Below are positions 1 through 8,419 of a stretch of DNA of 28,613 bases, one piece after another (the stretch's first letter is position 1; each line of letters opens with the position of its first letter). Both the position numbers and the translations under genes were made by a program. The DNA comes from an uncultured Lentisphaeria bacterium (GTDB lineage Bacteria > Verrucomicrobiota > Lentisphaeria > Victivallales > UBA1829). The stretch is from the NCBI GenBank assembly GCA_905211485.1, contig CAJMAW010000021.1, positions 1-28,613 on the forward strand, in the 5' to 3' direction. The notes beneath the pieces are model-generated. The model had not been told where the DNA came from, made no database searches, and saw only the letters and a program-made list of their open reading frames with translations.

Positions 1-267
1 TGCTGACAGAATTTTTTTGAGTTTGCCGCCGCTGCATTCAAACACCGTCATGTTCGGCACCTGTTCAAGGCCGTCGAGAGTTGTGGATGTTAAAAAGCAT
101 TGGCAATCAAATGCGCTTGAAAGCAGCTCTCGCTGCCTGTCGCCGTCCAGTTCGCTCAGAACATCGTCCAAAAGCAGAACCGGTGCCTCGCCCCGGACGC
201 GGCGCATAAGCGCAAGCTCGCTCAGTTTAAGGCTCAACGCTGCCGTGCGCTGCTGCCCCTGGGACGA
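1..267 (-). pseudogene. recF: RecF C-terminal fragment (DNA replication/repair ATPase), broken at both ends
   Basis: On the minus strand this stretch reads without a stop as the C-terminal part of RecF, the ABC-type ATPase that loads RecA at ssDNA gaps. Visible are the ABC signature SQGQQRTAAL (about 264-235), the Walker B/D-loop PVLLLDDVLSELD (about 183-145), a following QCFLTSTT segment (H-loop region) and a C-terminal VFECSGGKLKKIL. The frame runs off the left edge of the window. Toward the right the RecF match stops just before the signature motif, at about 262-270, where sulfatase sequence begins on the opposite strand. The N-terminal Walker A half is absent. The forward reading frame across this region is only a shadow of recF. 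Identity is clear from the motifs; whether the break is biological or an assembly chimera cannot be told from sequence alone. Confidence 0.88.
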
Positions 268-1177
268 ACGGCTCCACCCCAGCAGCTGGGTCACCTCGAA
301 AAGCATTGAATTCCTGAAACGGAGGGATCCGTCGAAGCCCTTTTTCCTGAAGGTCTCCTATCACCGTCCGCATTGTCCGCTGGATCCGCCGCCTTCGTAC
401 TTTTCGATGTACGACACGCGCAGTCTGCCGGATCCTTATCAGGGGGACTGGACCGGTTTCATGAGCAATTACGTCAATGCCGAAAATCCGGTGCCGGAAG
501 ACAGCGCATCCATCGCCCGCGCCCGGCGCGCGTACTGCGCACTCGTCACCCAGATCGACTATGAGCTGAACCGCCTCTTCATCGCGCTGGGAGATCTGGG
601 ACTCTGGGACGATCTCGTGATTCTCTTCGTTTCGGATCACGGCGACATGCTCTACGATCACGGACTTGTCCGCAAGTCCGTTCCGTTTGAAGGGTCGACC
701 GGGATTCCCCTGTTCCTGCATCTGCCGTGCTCCCTCCGCCAGGGAAGAGCCGGGATCACGGACGGCCGGACCGCCGAGCTCCGAGATGTCTTCCCGACCC
801 TCTGCGACGTCTGCGGAATCGACATTCCGGATGGACTCGACGGACAGAGCCTGCTCGACACCTCCTTCACCCGCGAATATCTCCACGGCGAACACACCAA
901 CGGCATCCTCTCCAATCACTGGCTCACCGACGGAAAGGAAAAATACTGCTGGTTCAGTCAAAGCGGCAAGGAACTCCTCTTCGACCTGCATGCGGATCCG
1001 TGCGAAATGCACGACCTCTCCCGTGAAAGACCGGACCGGACCGGATTCTGGAGAAAACGTCTCACAGGAGAACTCTCCGGACGCATCGAAGGATATGTTC
1101 AGAACGGCGTTCTCCGCATCGGCCGCACTCCCCTCTCCTCACAGCCATGGGCAGGAATCGGGAAGGGAAAAGCCTGA
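263..1177 (+). pseudogene. Type I sulfatase, C-terminal part only (5' truncated)
   Basis: About 305 residues match the C-terminal two thirds of a formylglycine-dependent type I sulfatase, which hydrolyses sulfate esters, often of glycans. Recognisable pieces in order are HPSSWVTSKSIEFLKRRDP, PFFLKVSYHRPHCPLDPP, the metal-binding SDHGDMLYDHG, the active-site lysine region GLVRKSVPFEGS followed by IPLFLHLP, then DVFPTLCDVCGI and GQSLL. Family members are usually 450-550 aa, with an N-terminal C/S-x-P-x-R motif that becomes formylglycine. That part is missing here because the upstream sequence is an inverted recF fragment. The open frame continues upstream to 17, but those residues are antisense recF, so no genuine start is assigned. 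The maturase gene downstream fits a sulfatase partner. As written the protein could not be catalytically active. Confidence 0.88.
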
Positions 1178-1220
1178 AACAAAGTCTGAACGAAGAACGG
1201 ATCAGAGGAAAGGCAACTCC

Positions 1221-1260
1221 GGGCGGGAATGAATCCGCCCTGACGGGGCTTTCTCTTTTT
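1221..1260 (+). terminator. Possible weak intrinsic terminator after the sulfatase
   Basis: GGGCGG (1221-1226) can pair with CCGCCC (1235-1240) across a short loop. A pyrimidine-rich run follows, ending in TTTTT at 1256-1260. The T-run starts several bases after the stem, so it may be inefficient or may not be a terminator. Confidence 0.35.
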
Positions 1261-1304
1261 CCCCTGCCAGGAAAAGCGGAAGAAAAAAAGGAGATCATGG
1301 CACC

Positions 1305-2468
1305 ATGACAAAGGGAGCTGAAACGGCGGAAGAACTGCCCCGTTCCTTTTTTCTTCTGATAAAACCGATCTCATTTCACTGCAATCTGCGCTGCCGCTAC
1401 TGCTTCTACCTGCCGAAGGAAGAGCTGTACGGACCCGGGATGCACCGCATGACGCGCGAAACACTCGAAAACGCAACACGGAGCTACCTTTCCCAGCCGA
1501 TGGAACATTACAGTTTCGGATGGCAGGGCGGCGAACCCACCCTCATGGGGACGGATTTCTACCGGGAGGCAATTCGTCTTCAGGAGAAATACGCTCCTCC
1601 CGGAGGCGCAGAGATCTGCAACTCCCTTCAGACCAACGGCACACTCCTCGGCGATGAATGGGGAAAACTTCTGCATGAAAAGCAGTTCCTCACCGGAATC
1701 AGCATCGACGGACCGGCAAAACTGCATGACCGCTTCCGGAAAGACGCAAACGGCCGCGGCAGTCATTCCGACGTGATGCGCGGGCTGAAGGTACTCAGAC
1801 GTCATCACGTGGAATTCAATGTCCTCACCCTGGTTTCCGCCTCGAATCAGGATCATCCCGCGGAAGTGTATCGCTATCTCGGGGAACTCGGCATACGCTA
1901 TCAGCAGTACATTGAATGCGTGGAGACGGATGCGGAAGGGAAGAGGAAACCTTTTGCGCTCTCACCGGGGAAATGGGGAGAGTTTCTGTGCAGAATTTTC
2001 GATGAATGGTATCCGCGAGACGTGCAGGATGTCTCCATCCGGCTTTTTGATTCGATCGTCTCACGTCTGGCAACGGGTATTCCGAGCGTATGCTCCATGG
2101 GGGGAAACTGCTGCAGCTATCTGGTTCTGGAGCATAACGGAGACGTGTATCCATGTGACTTTCATGTCCGGGAAGCGCTCCGGCTCGGCAACATCCGCGA
2201 AACGGATTTCGGAGCTCTGAGAGCCCTTCCCCGTTATCGGGAATGGGGGAAAATCAAGGAACCGCATTCACAGAAATGTCTGGATTGCCGTTTCCTGCCG
2301 CTGTGTATGGGAGACTGTCCGAAAAACAGGAGAAAATCGAAAAGTTTTCTCTGTGAGGACTGGCGCGTTTTCTACACACACACCATCGGGCGTTTTGAAG
2401 AACTTGCAGCACGTGTCCGCTTCCGCGCCCCCGGGGAAGCTCCGGGACTCTCCGCCGGAAATCTGTGA
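1305..2468 (+). CDS. Anaerobic sulfatase-maturating enzyme (radical SAM, SPASM domain)
   Basis: This 387-aa radical SAM protein should oxidise an active-site Cys or Ser of type I sulfatases to formylglycine in the cytoplasm without oxygen. The SAM-binding cluster motif is C26-x3-C30-x2-C33 (CNLRCRYC), followed by the GWQGGEPTL glycine motif at about 72-80. The C-terminal SPASM region has cysteines at 263, 269, 284, 325, 328, 334, 338 and 350, a spacing close to that of the characterised clostridial enzyme for two auxiliary 4Fe-4S clusters. An Asp directly after C284 (PCDF) matches the proposed catalytic base of that enzyme. The start at 1305 has AAAGGAG at 1287-1293; an ATG at 1297 is out of frame and hits a stop at once. 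It lies 127 bases after the sulfatase fragment, the classical substrate-maturase pairing. Confidence 0.93.
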   Translation: MTKGAETAEELPRSFFLLIKPISFHCNLRCRYCFYLPKEELYGPGMHRMTRETLENATRSYLSQPMEHYSFGWQGGEPTLMGTDFYREAIRLQEKYAPPGGAEICNSLQTNGTLLGDEWGKLLHEKQFLTGISIDGPAKLHDRFRKDANGRGSHSDVMRGLKVLRRHHVEFNVLTLVSASNQDHPAEVYRYLGELGIRYQQYIECVETDAEGKRKPFALSPGKWGEFLCRIFDEWYPRDVQDVSIRLFDSIVSRLATGIPSVCSMGGNCCSYLVLEHNGDVYPCDFHVREALRLGNIRETDFGALRALPRYREWGKIKEPHSQKCLDCRFLPLCMGDCPKNRRKSKSFLCEDWRVFYTHTIGRFEELAARVRFRAPGEAPGLSAGNL

Positions 2469-2530
2469 CGGCCCCCCACTTTTTTCAAAAAGCTTCTCCC
2501 GGGACCATTCTGTTTTTCCCCCCGAAGCAC

Positions 2531-2625
2531 TCTGAAAAACACCCGGGGGATGTTCTGAAAACGCTCGGGAAAACGCCCGGGAAACATCTGAAAGCATCTG
2601 GGAAACGCACTGAAGAGTTCATCTG
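2531..2625. repeat. Degenerate short direct repeats
   Basis: Imperfect copies of a unit resembling CTGAAAACGCYCGGG occur at about 2532, 2555 and 2588, with extra AAAACGCCCGGG and GGGAAACGCACTGAAG partial units between them. The copies differ in length and sequence, so this is a decayed or spurious repeat patch and not a regular array. Confidence 0.35.
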
Positions 2626-2645
2626 CCGGAAGAAGTGCCCTGAAA

Positions 2646-2668
2646 TTTTCTGAAATATGTTCAGAAAA
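2646..2668. promoter_or_regulatory. Perfect 9-bp inverted repeat (operator or weak terminator)
   Basis: TTTTCTGAA at 2646-2654 and TTCAGAAAA at 2660-2668 are exact inverted copies separated by 5 bases (ATATG). It lies 177 bases past the maturase stop and ~218 upstream of the candidate pilus-operon -35. It could be a dimeric regulator site or an A/U-rich terminator hairpin. No good U-tract follows directly. Confidence 0.45.
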
Positions 2669-2885
2669 AGGATTTTTGCACTTTCTTCTCACTCCTTTCT
2701 CTCTTTTTTTCCTCATTCTCCCCTTCTCCCGCCCGGGCGCCGATTTTCCCGGAATCCGGATTTCCGGGTCCGCAGAAGCAGGACAGAAACAGGAGGGCGA
2801 AGGGAAAGCTGGAAAGAGAGATCCAGAGAGAACCTGACGGAAATGAGGAAATAAAGAAATATGGGGTGTCAGAGGAAGTGAAAGC

Positions 2886-2913
2886 TTGAAAAATCAGTCT
2901 GAAACGGTAAATT
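2886..2913 (+). promoter_or_regulatory. Candidate sigma-70-type promoter of the plus-strand Tad operon
   Basis: TTGAAA (2886-2891) and TAAATT (2908-2913) are separated by 16 bases, about 50 bases before the CpaB start. The match is moderate, but the position is right and no other comparable pair stands out between 2657 and 2966. Confidence 0.4.
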
Positions 2914-2965
2914 ACGAAACGGAAGAAGTCATGATTTTTTAACAAGGTTGGAGCTCAGAGAACAG

Positions 2966-3799
2966 ATGAAAAATATCATTCCTCTAGTGGTATCGGTGGT
3001 TTTGGGACTTGCGGCGGTGTACATCGTCAGCAAACTTCTGTTTGAACAGGAAGACGCGGGGACGGAAGACACGGTGTCGGTGGTCGTGGCAGCCAGGGAT
3101 CTGGATGCCAATGACGATTTGCTGGAAGGATCCCTGACATACCGGGATATTCCGCTGTCCGCAATGCCGAAAAACGCTCTGCTCTGGGATAACGTGAGTC
3201 TGGCATACGGGCAGACGCTGCCCCACGCGGTCGCACAGGATGACTACATTTTAATGACGGACATCCGCATCCAGACCACTCTCAGCGACTGCGCGAGACA
3301 AGGGGAATGGACCGTTCCCGTAACCTTTTCCGATCCTGCGCTGGTCAAAATGCTCATGCCGGATGATGAAATTGCCATCATTTCCACCTATGTTTCCCAG
3401 TCGGCTTCGGGGACGGCAGCGGCGCCTCCGGCATCAGAGGATCCCCTCGCTGCGGCAACGGGGGAGCTTTCCGATCTCAGATCGGCGGAGGGATCGCGCG
3501 AGACCTCCGTCCTTCTTCCATGCGTCCGGGTCATCGGGATCGACAACGAACACGGTTCCTTCCGGGAAAGCGGCGGTTCGAGCGGCACGATCTTTGTTTC
3601 TCTGCCGCCTCAGCAGGCCATGATTCTGATTGCGGCACAGCGGGAATCGGAACTCTATCCCGTGCTCCGCAAACGGAACGACTCCGCGGCGCTGAACAGA
3701 AAGGACGGAGGAGTCGTCAACAGCTCCACCTTCCGGAAAATCCGCACGGGACTGGTCCCGGCCGAACTGCCGGAAATTCCCAACAAAGATCACCGCTGA
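2966..3799 (+). CDS. cpaB: Tad/Flp pilus assembly protein CpaB/RcpC
   Basis: CpaB/RcpC is an inner-membrane-anchored periplasmic protein of the Tad secretion machine that works with the outer-membrane secretin. The 277-aa product begins with a basic residue and a hydrophobic anchor (residues 4-26). A SAF-like domain follows (about 37-101), with the typical VVVAARDLDAND start and a YRDIPLSAMP segment. The RcpC-type domain (about 107-235) contains MPDDEIAIIS, equivalent to the family's G-D-x-V-D-V segment, and VRVIGID. An Ala/Pro/Ser-rich insertion lies near 145-165. The ATG at 2966 is preferred over an in-frame TTG at 2948: GGAG at 2950-2953 is placed for the ATG, and the hydrophobic anchor then starts immediately. 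It is the first gene of the operon and is followed 11 bases later by the secretin. Confidence 0.85.
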   Translation: MKNIIPLVVSVVLGLAAVYIVSKLLFEQEDAGTEDTVSVVVAARDLDANDDLLEGSLTYRDIPLSAMPKNALLWDNVSLAYGQTLPHAVAQDDYILMTDIRIQTTLSDCARQGEWTVPVTFSDPALVKMLMPDDEIAIISTYVSQSASGTAAAPPASEDPLAAATGELSDLRSAEGSRETSVLLPCVRVIGIDNEHGSFRESGGSSGTIFVSLPPQQAMILIAAQRESELYPVLRKRNDSAALNRKDGGVVNSSTFRKIRTGLVPAELPEIPNKDHR

Positions 3800-3810
3800 G
3801 GAGCTGAATC

Positions 3811-5505
3811 ATGAAACGGTTTTTCCTGTTTTCCGCAGTGTTTGTTCTGCTCAGTTTTTCCACTTCTGGAGAGGAAAGCGCCACCCCTGCTTCCCGCCGG
3901 CCGTCTGCCGCAGGAAACGCGGCAAAAGCGGATCAATCTGTTTCCGCCGCCTCTGCTGCCGCAGGGGCGGACATTCAGGCGAGTCGGGAGACTGAAGCCG
4001 TCGGCGATTCGATCATCAAGCTTCCTCCGGAAAGCGTGGCGCTGTCCACGGGTGAAATCCGGAAATTTGAAGTGCCTTTTGTGATACAGCGCCACACGGC
4101 GAACACTTCCAACGTCCGGATTCTCCATGTGGAGGGGCGCTCCTTTGAAATTGAAGGGATTTCCGAAGGGAGCGCCCAGGTGCATGTTTCGGCTGGGGGA
4201 ATGAGCAAGGATTTCCGAGTGGAAGTTTCGAGTTCGATCATGCCGATCTACCGGGAGCTGAGCCGGGAACTGGGGGATCTGCCTGAAGTCGGAGTGGAAC
4301 TTTCGGACAACGTGCTGACACTCCGCGGAGAAATCACTCGGCCTCTGCACTGGGAGTATTTCCGCCGGGTCGTGAAACGTTACGAGGACCGCTGCCGGAA
4401 TTATGTGACCTTCCAGCCGGGTCCGGCCCTCTTTGAAGACTTGAAGAAACTTCTTGAAAACGCCGGGTACAAGGTGAGGGAAGAGGTTTCACCGGATCTG
4501 CCGGGACAGCTCAGCTTCCAGGTTTCAAACGGGATTCTGACCGTTTCGGGCTATCTGCTCTGTGAAAGCGACATAGAGGCGGTCAAACGCCTTCTCGCTT
4601 CCCAGAAATGGCTTTCCCCGGAATGGAACGGGAATGCGCTCCGGGCGGAGACGGAACTGAATCTGGCGGACACACAGCTGGATGTGGGGATCGTCTTTGT
4701 GGGAGTGACCCGGACACAGCTGGAACGTCTGGGCAATGCCTCCGCGGACGGGACCATCCTCACCTGGAATCTGATTGCCTGGTTCCGGGATCTGGCGGGA
4801 GGAATGCCTCCCGGGGGAATCGACGGTTCCACCGCTCATGGCAGGGGACTGTATTCCTCCCTCAACACGGATCTGAAAGGATCTCTGGTCTTCTTCGGCA
4901 ACAACGGAATTTCGGACTTCCGGGACGCCGGACACATCACACTGACCAACAACAACCCGGATTATTCCGTCTATGAAAACGGCGGCACGCTGAACGTGAA
5001 AATCTACAGCCAGGACACGGCGGACCTGAAACCGATCAATTTCGGTCTGAAAATGAAAGTCAGGGGCGGACTGGTCCGATCCGATGAAGTCCGTCTGGAA
5101 TTCGATCTGGAAAAGAGCCTCGCCCCGATCAAGCAGGATGACGATTATTTCCAGCGCTCCACCAAAACTCAGGCGACGGTCCTCTGCAAACTGAACCGGA
5201 CCGCCGTCATCGCCGGTCAGAAGGAACTGACCTATTCCGACAGCGGGCCGAGCGGCTATGCGTTTCTGCGTCACATTCCAGTCGTCAACTGGTTTGCCTC
5301 CTCCGCCGAGCAGCAGGGTGAGGAGCTGCAGCTGCTGATTCTGGCTTGTCCGAGAATCGCGAAACGCGATGTGGAAATGACACGCCATCCTTCTGAGGAG
5401 ACGGCGGCAGTCGAAAAAACAATCTCCGAATCCACCGGAAAAAAGAACCGGAAAGCTCATGAACGGGAAAACCGGAACTGGATTCTGAAAATGTTCACAT
5501 GGTAA
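3811..5505 (+). CDS. cpaC: Tad pilus outer-membrane secretin CpaC/RcpA
   Basis: This 564-aa protein should form the outer-membrane channel through which the Flp pilus is exported. A signal peptide (residues 1-20, likely cut after STSG) leads into an Ala/Ser-rich stretch. Next comes the N-terminal pilus-formation domain (about 68-140, with KLPPESVALSTGE and GISEGSAQVHV) and two BON-like segments (about 143-202 and 206-268), each with a V-x-L-x-G-type core (NVLTLRGEI, GILTVSGYL). The secretin domain (about 278-520) ends with the family hallmark: RHIPVVNWF, then EELQLLILACPRI. A charged Arg/Lys/Glu tail follows. GAGGAG at 3798-3803 places the start at 3811. The gene lies between cpaB and the ATPase, the usual Tad order. 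Confidence 0.9.
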   Translation: MKRFFLFSAVFVLLSFSTSGEESATPASRRPSAAGNAAKADQSVSAASAAAGADIQASRETEAVGDSIIKLPPESVALSTGEIRKFEVPFVIQRHTANTSNVRILHVEGRSFEIEGISEGSAQVHVSAGGMSKDFRVEVSSSIMPIYRELSRELGDLPEVGVELSDNVLTLRGEITRPLHWEYFRRVVKRYEDRCRNYVTFQPGPALFEDLKKLLENAGYKVREEVSPDLPGQLSFQVSNGILTVSGYLLCESDIEAVKRLLASQKWLSPEWNGNALRAETELNLADTQLDVGIVFVGVTRTQLERLGNASADGTILTWNLIAWFRDLAGGMPPGGIDGSTAHGRGLYSSLNTDLKGSLVFFGNNGISDFRDAGHITLTNNNPDYSVYENGGTLNVKIYSQDTADLKPINFGLKMKVRGGLVRSDEVRLEFDLEKSLAPIKQDDDYFQRSTKTQATVLCKLNRTAVIAGQKELTYSDSGPSGYAFLRHIPVVNWFASSAEQQGEELQLLILACPRIAKRDVEMTRHPSEETAAVEKTISESTGKKNRKAHERENRNWILKMFTW

Positions 5506-5547
5506 GATGCGTGAATCGCATGCTTCAGACAGAAATGCAGGACAGAG

Positions 5548-7479
5548 ATGACGATGTTGCAGTTGAGAATCCACAAAACGGATAACACAGACGGAGAAGA
5601 AGACAGTCAGGAAATGATTGTCCCCCTGGAAAAGGATGGGAAATTTCCTCTGCTCATCGGGCGCTCGGAAGGAGCGGATCTGCGTATTGCAGGGGACAGG
5701 AAGGTTTCCCGGCGCCACGCGCAAATCAGCAGGACGGGAGAGGAAGTTTTTGTGGAAGATCTCTCCAGCCGCAGCGGTACGCGGGTGAACGGGCAGAGCA
5801 TTTCAGTCCGCACTGCGCTCAAGCCCGGAGACAGGATTCAGATCGGGGAAACGGTCCTGATTCTGGAAAAGGCTCAGGATTCCTCTTCTTCCCTTTCACT
5901 TCCCCGGGATTCATCCTCTTCAGATTCCTGCAGTCCGGATCGGCAAACGGGGGGATCGGCGGCACGGGGAGCGGATTTCACGTCTTCAAACGCGTCCTCA
6001 TCCGGGAGTTCCTCCATGCGTGTCAGCTCCGCTTCTCCCGCCCCGGGCACGAAGCCGCAGAACAAAGCCGCAGAAGGAGGAGGCTCCTCACAGGAAGAGG
6101 AGAAAAAGAAAAATGAGTCGGGAAAACAAGACGGCAGCGGCGGCGGCATACAGCACAGGCTTCCAGTTTATTCCGCGCAAAGTCTTCTGGTATCGTTTTA
6201 CAGCGATGAAATGATCCGCCTGGCGAAACGCATCCAGAACCGCGTGCTGGAACTTCTGAACATCGGGAGCGGTTCCGCGAAGGAAATGACGAACAGCGAC
6301 ATGCGCCCGAAAGTGGAAAGCGCCGTTGAACAGATTCTCCGCGAAGTCCGCCATGAGATTCCCTCCGACGTGGACACGAATCAGTTCCGGCGGATTCTTC
6401 TGGACGATCTGATCGGGCTGGGCCCGCTTTCCCCCCTGCTGAGAGACGGAAACATTTCGGAAATCATGATCAACGGTCCGGAAAACATTTTTGTGGAGAG
6501 CAAGGGGCTTCTGTACCGTAGTGCGGCGAAATTCAACGGGGAGATTCATCTGCAGTCGATCATCCAGAGGATTGTGGAACCGCTGGGGAGGCATATTGAC
6601 GCGGCTTCGCCGATGGTGGATGCACGTCTGGAGGACGGTTCGCGCGTGAATGCGGTGATTCCGCCGCTGGCGCTGGACGGATCGCTGGTGACGATCCGGA
6701 AATTTCCATCGAAGAAGCTGACGGACGAGGATCTGATCGCCTACGGCAGTCTGACCCGTCCGATGGCGCTGTTTCTGCGGGAAGCGGTTCGTGCCAGGCG
6801 GAACATTCTGGTGTCGGGGGGAACGGGTTCCGGGAAAACGACTCTTCTGAACATTCTGTCCCAGTTCATTCCTGAAAAGGAACGGGTGATCACGGTGGAG
6901 GATTCGGCGGAACTGAAGCTGAGTCATGAGAATCTCTGCCGCCTGGAAGCACGTCCTGCAAACGTGGAGGGACAGGGCCGCGTGACGATCCGGGATCTGG
7001 TCATCAATACGCTCCGAATGCGTCCGGACCGGATCATCGTGGGGGAATGCCGCGGGGCGGAAGCGCTGGACATGCTCCAGGCAATGAATACGGGACATGA
7101 CGGATCCATGACAACCTGCCATGCGAACAATCCCCGCGATGCGCTTTCCCGTCTGGAGAACATGGTGATGATGGCGGGTTTTGAGCTTCCGTCCTCCGCG
7201 ATCCGGGAACAGATTGCCTCGGCGATTCATCTGATTGTCCAGCAGACGCGCCTTCCGGACGGGTCCAGAAAGATTGTGAAGATTTCCGAAGTCACCGGAC
7301 GTGAAAGCAGCACCATTCTTCTTCAGGACATCTTCACGTTTGAACAGGAAGGATTTGACGAGAAATTCCACGTTGTCGGGCATCATACTGCAACGGGAAA
7401 CATCCCGAAATTCATCGACGAACTGCGTCAGTCCGGAGATCTGGAGCTTGATATGTCCGTATTTGTTCCGGAAGGCTGA
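5548..7479 (+). CDS. cpaF: FHA-domain/CpaF (TadA) fusion ATPase
   Basis: This is the secretion ATPase that powers pilus assembly, fused to a phosphopeptide reader. Residues ~4-110 form an FHA domain with the canonical phosphothreonine-binding set: G38-R39-S40, S54-R-R-H57 and N81-G82 within SRSGTRVNG. A Ser/Gly/Lys-rich linker (~112-205) joins it to a complete CpaF core of about 430 residues. Visible core motifs are EIMINGPENIFVE, Walker A GGTGSGKT (K430), the Asp box VEDSAELKL, Walker B RPDRIIVGE, and the His box GHDGSMTTCHANNP. The ATPase should act at the cytoplasmic face of the inner membrane with the TadB and TadC proteins encoded next. The FHA fusion implies control by Thr phosphorylation, consistent with a Ser/Thr kinase encoded at the end of the convergent pilus operon. 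AGGA lies 5 bases upstream of the start. Confidence 0.95.
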   Translation: MTMLQLRIHKTDNTDGEEDSQEMIVPLEKDGKFPLLIGRSEGADLRIAGDRKVSRRHAQISRTGEEVFVEDLSSRSGTRVNGQSISVRTALKPGDRIQIGETVLILEKAQDSSSSLSLPRDSSSSDSCSPDRQTGGSAARGADFTSSNASSSGSSSMRVSSASPAPGTKPQNKAAEGGGSSQEEEKKKNESGKQDGSGGGIQHRLPVYSAQSLLVSFYSDEMIRLAKRIQNRVLELLNIGSGSAKEMTNSDMRPKVESAVEQILREVRHEIPSDVDTNQFRRILLDDLIGLGPLSPLLRDGNISEIMINGPENIFVESKGLLYRSAAKFNGEIHLQSIIQRIVEPLGRHIDAASPMVDARLEDGSRVNAVIPPLALDGSLVTIRKFPSKKLTDEDLIAYGSLTRPMALFLREAVRARRNILVSGGTGSGKTTLLNILSQFIPEKERVITVEDSAELKLSHENLCRLEARPANVEGQGRVTIRDLVINTLRMRPDRIIVGECRGAEALDMLQAMNTGHDGSMTTCHANNPRDALSRLENMVMMAGFELPSSAIREQIASAIHLIVQQTRLPDGSRKIVKISEVTGRESSTILLQDIFTFEQEGFDEKFHVVGHHTATGNIPKFIDELRQSGDLELDMSVFVPEG

Positions 7480-7513
7480 AGAAGAAAAAGAAGAAGAAAG
7501 GGAAAGCGTCAGA

Positions 7514-8413
7514 ATGAATTCGATATCGGTATCGGAACGTTACGGGGTGTATCTCCTGGTGCTTTTCGCGGTCGGGCTGTTGATTTACATTCTGATCACG
7601 CTCTTCCAGGCCTTCAGTCTGGAGCATGCGGACCGGAGGGTCAAGGGGACCCCGTCGGAGGGAATGGTCAACAATATTTATTATTTCATCGGGAGGACGA
7701 CGCTTCAGCAGATCCAGCTTTCCTCCGGGATTCTGCTCTCGGGGGGATTGATTGCGACGCTCATTTTCTGTCAGGTGTACGAGCCCCTGATCATTGTTCC
7801 CGCGGCCGCGCTGCTCTTTGTGCTGGGGATGGCGGCGCCCTGGCTCTACTTTTCCGCGAAGGTGCGCAAACGCGCGGAACGTTTTGAAAACAGCATCCTG
7901 GATCTGTCTCTGGGGCTGACCAGCGGACTGCGCGCCGGACAGGCTCTGCCGCAGGCGCTGGAAGTGTTTTCACGCCGTTGCGAAGGCCCGCTGAAAGAGG
8001 AATTGATGATCGTCATCCGCGAATACCGGCTCGGACTCGAACTGGCGGAGGCGATGCAGAGAATGTACAACCGGATCCCCTGCGAAGATCTTCAGCTTCT
8101 GATCATCTCGATCCGCCTGACGACGCAGTCCGGGGGAAGCATGGTGGACGTGCTGGAAAAAATCACCGGCATGATCCGGAGCAGAACGGAATTCCATCAG
8201 AAACTCCGTGCCCTGACGGCACAAGGACGTTTTGAAGCGCTGGCAATGTCCCTTGCGCCTCTTGTGGCATTCACGCTTCTCTTTTTCATCAACAACGATC
8301 TCATGCTGCCGATGGTCCAGACGCTGATCGGCTGGTGCGCCATCGGAGTGATGCTCACGCTGGAAGTGATCGGATATCTGGTCATTCGCGGAATTGTGGA
8401 TATAAAGGTGTAA
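7514..8413 (+). CDS. tadB: Tad pilus inner-membrane platform protein TadB
   Basis: This 299-aa type II secretion F-domain protein is one half of the inner-membrane platform that couples the ATPase to pilin export. TM1 covers about 11-33. A TM pair covers about 74-115, followed by the cytoplasmic F domain with ILDLSLGLTSGLRAGQALPQAL, the hallmark of this family. The C-terminal TM pair is about 255-275 and 279-297. The open frame extends upstream to 7301 inside the ATPase gene, but the ATG at 7514 is chosen: it follows a purine-rich AAAGGGAAAG stretch, starts 34 bases after the ATPase stop and gives the expected family length. TadC follows after 6 bases. Confidence 0.9.
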   Translation: MNSISVSERYGVYLLVLFAVGLLIYILITLFQAFSLEHADRRVKGTPSEGMVNNIYYFIGRTTLQQIQLSSGILLSGGLIATLIFCQVYEPLIIVPAAALLFVLGMAAPWLYFSAKVRKRAERFENSILDLSLGLTSGLRAGQALPQALEVFSRRCEGPLKEELMIVIREYRLGLELAEAMQRMYNRIPCEDLQLLIISIRLTTQSGGSMVDVLEKITGMIRSRTEFHQKLRALTAQGRFEALAMSLAPLVAFTLLFFINNDLMLPMVQTLIGWCAIGVMLTLEVIGYLVIRGIVDIKV

Positions 8414-8419
8414 AGAGCC

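Larger units (their letters stand above)
2469..2965. other. Gene-free stretch between the sulfatase region and the Tad operon
   Basis: No convincing gene was found in these ~500 bases; short frames on both strands have low-complexity Phe/Lys/Ser-rich translations without family resemblance. The stretch holds a degenerate short-repeat patch (2531-2625), a 9-bp inverted repeat (2646-2668), a second inverted repeat CCCGGAA/TTCCGGG (2747-2767), a pyrimidine run near 2685-2735, a purine-rich run near 2775-2880 and a candidate promoter for the pilus operon (2886-2913). Confidence 0.6.

Noticed and set aside
17..262. N-terminal extension of the sulfatase open frame
   Set aside because: The translation here is antisense to recF motifs and does not resemble a sulfatase N-terminus.
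2531..2625. CRISPR-like array
   Set aside because: Units are short, irregular and lack uniform spacers.
4525..7386. Long minus-strand open frames (399 and 432 codons) under the secretin and FHA-ATPase genes
   Set aside because: They lie opposite genes with clear family motifs; their translations are His/Arg/Phe-rich without any recognised domain, as expected for shadows of GC-rich genes.
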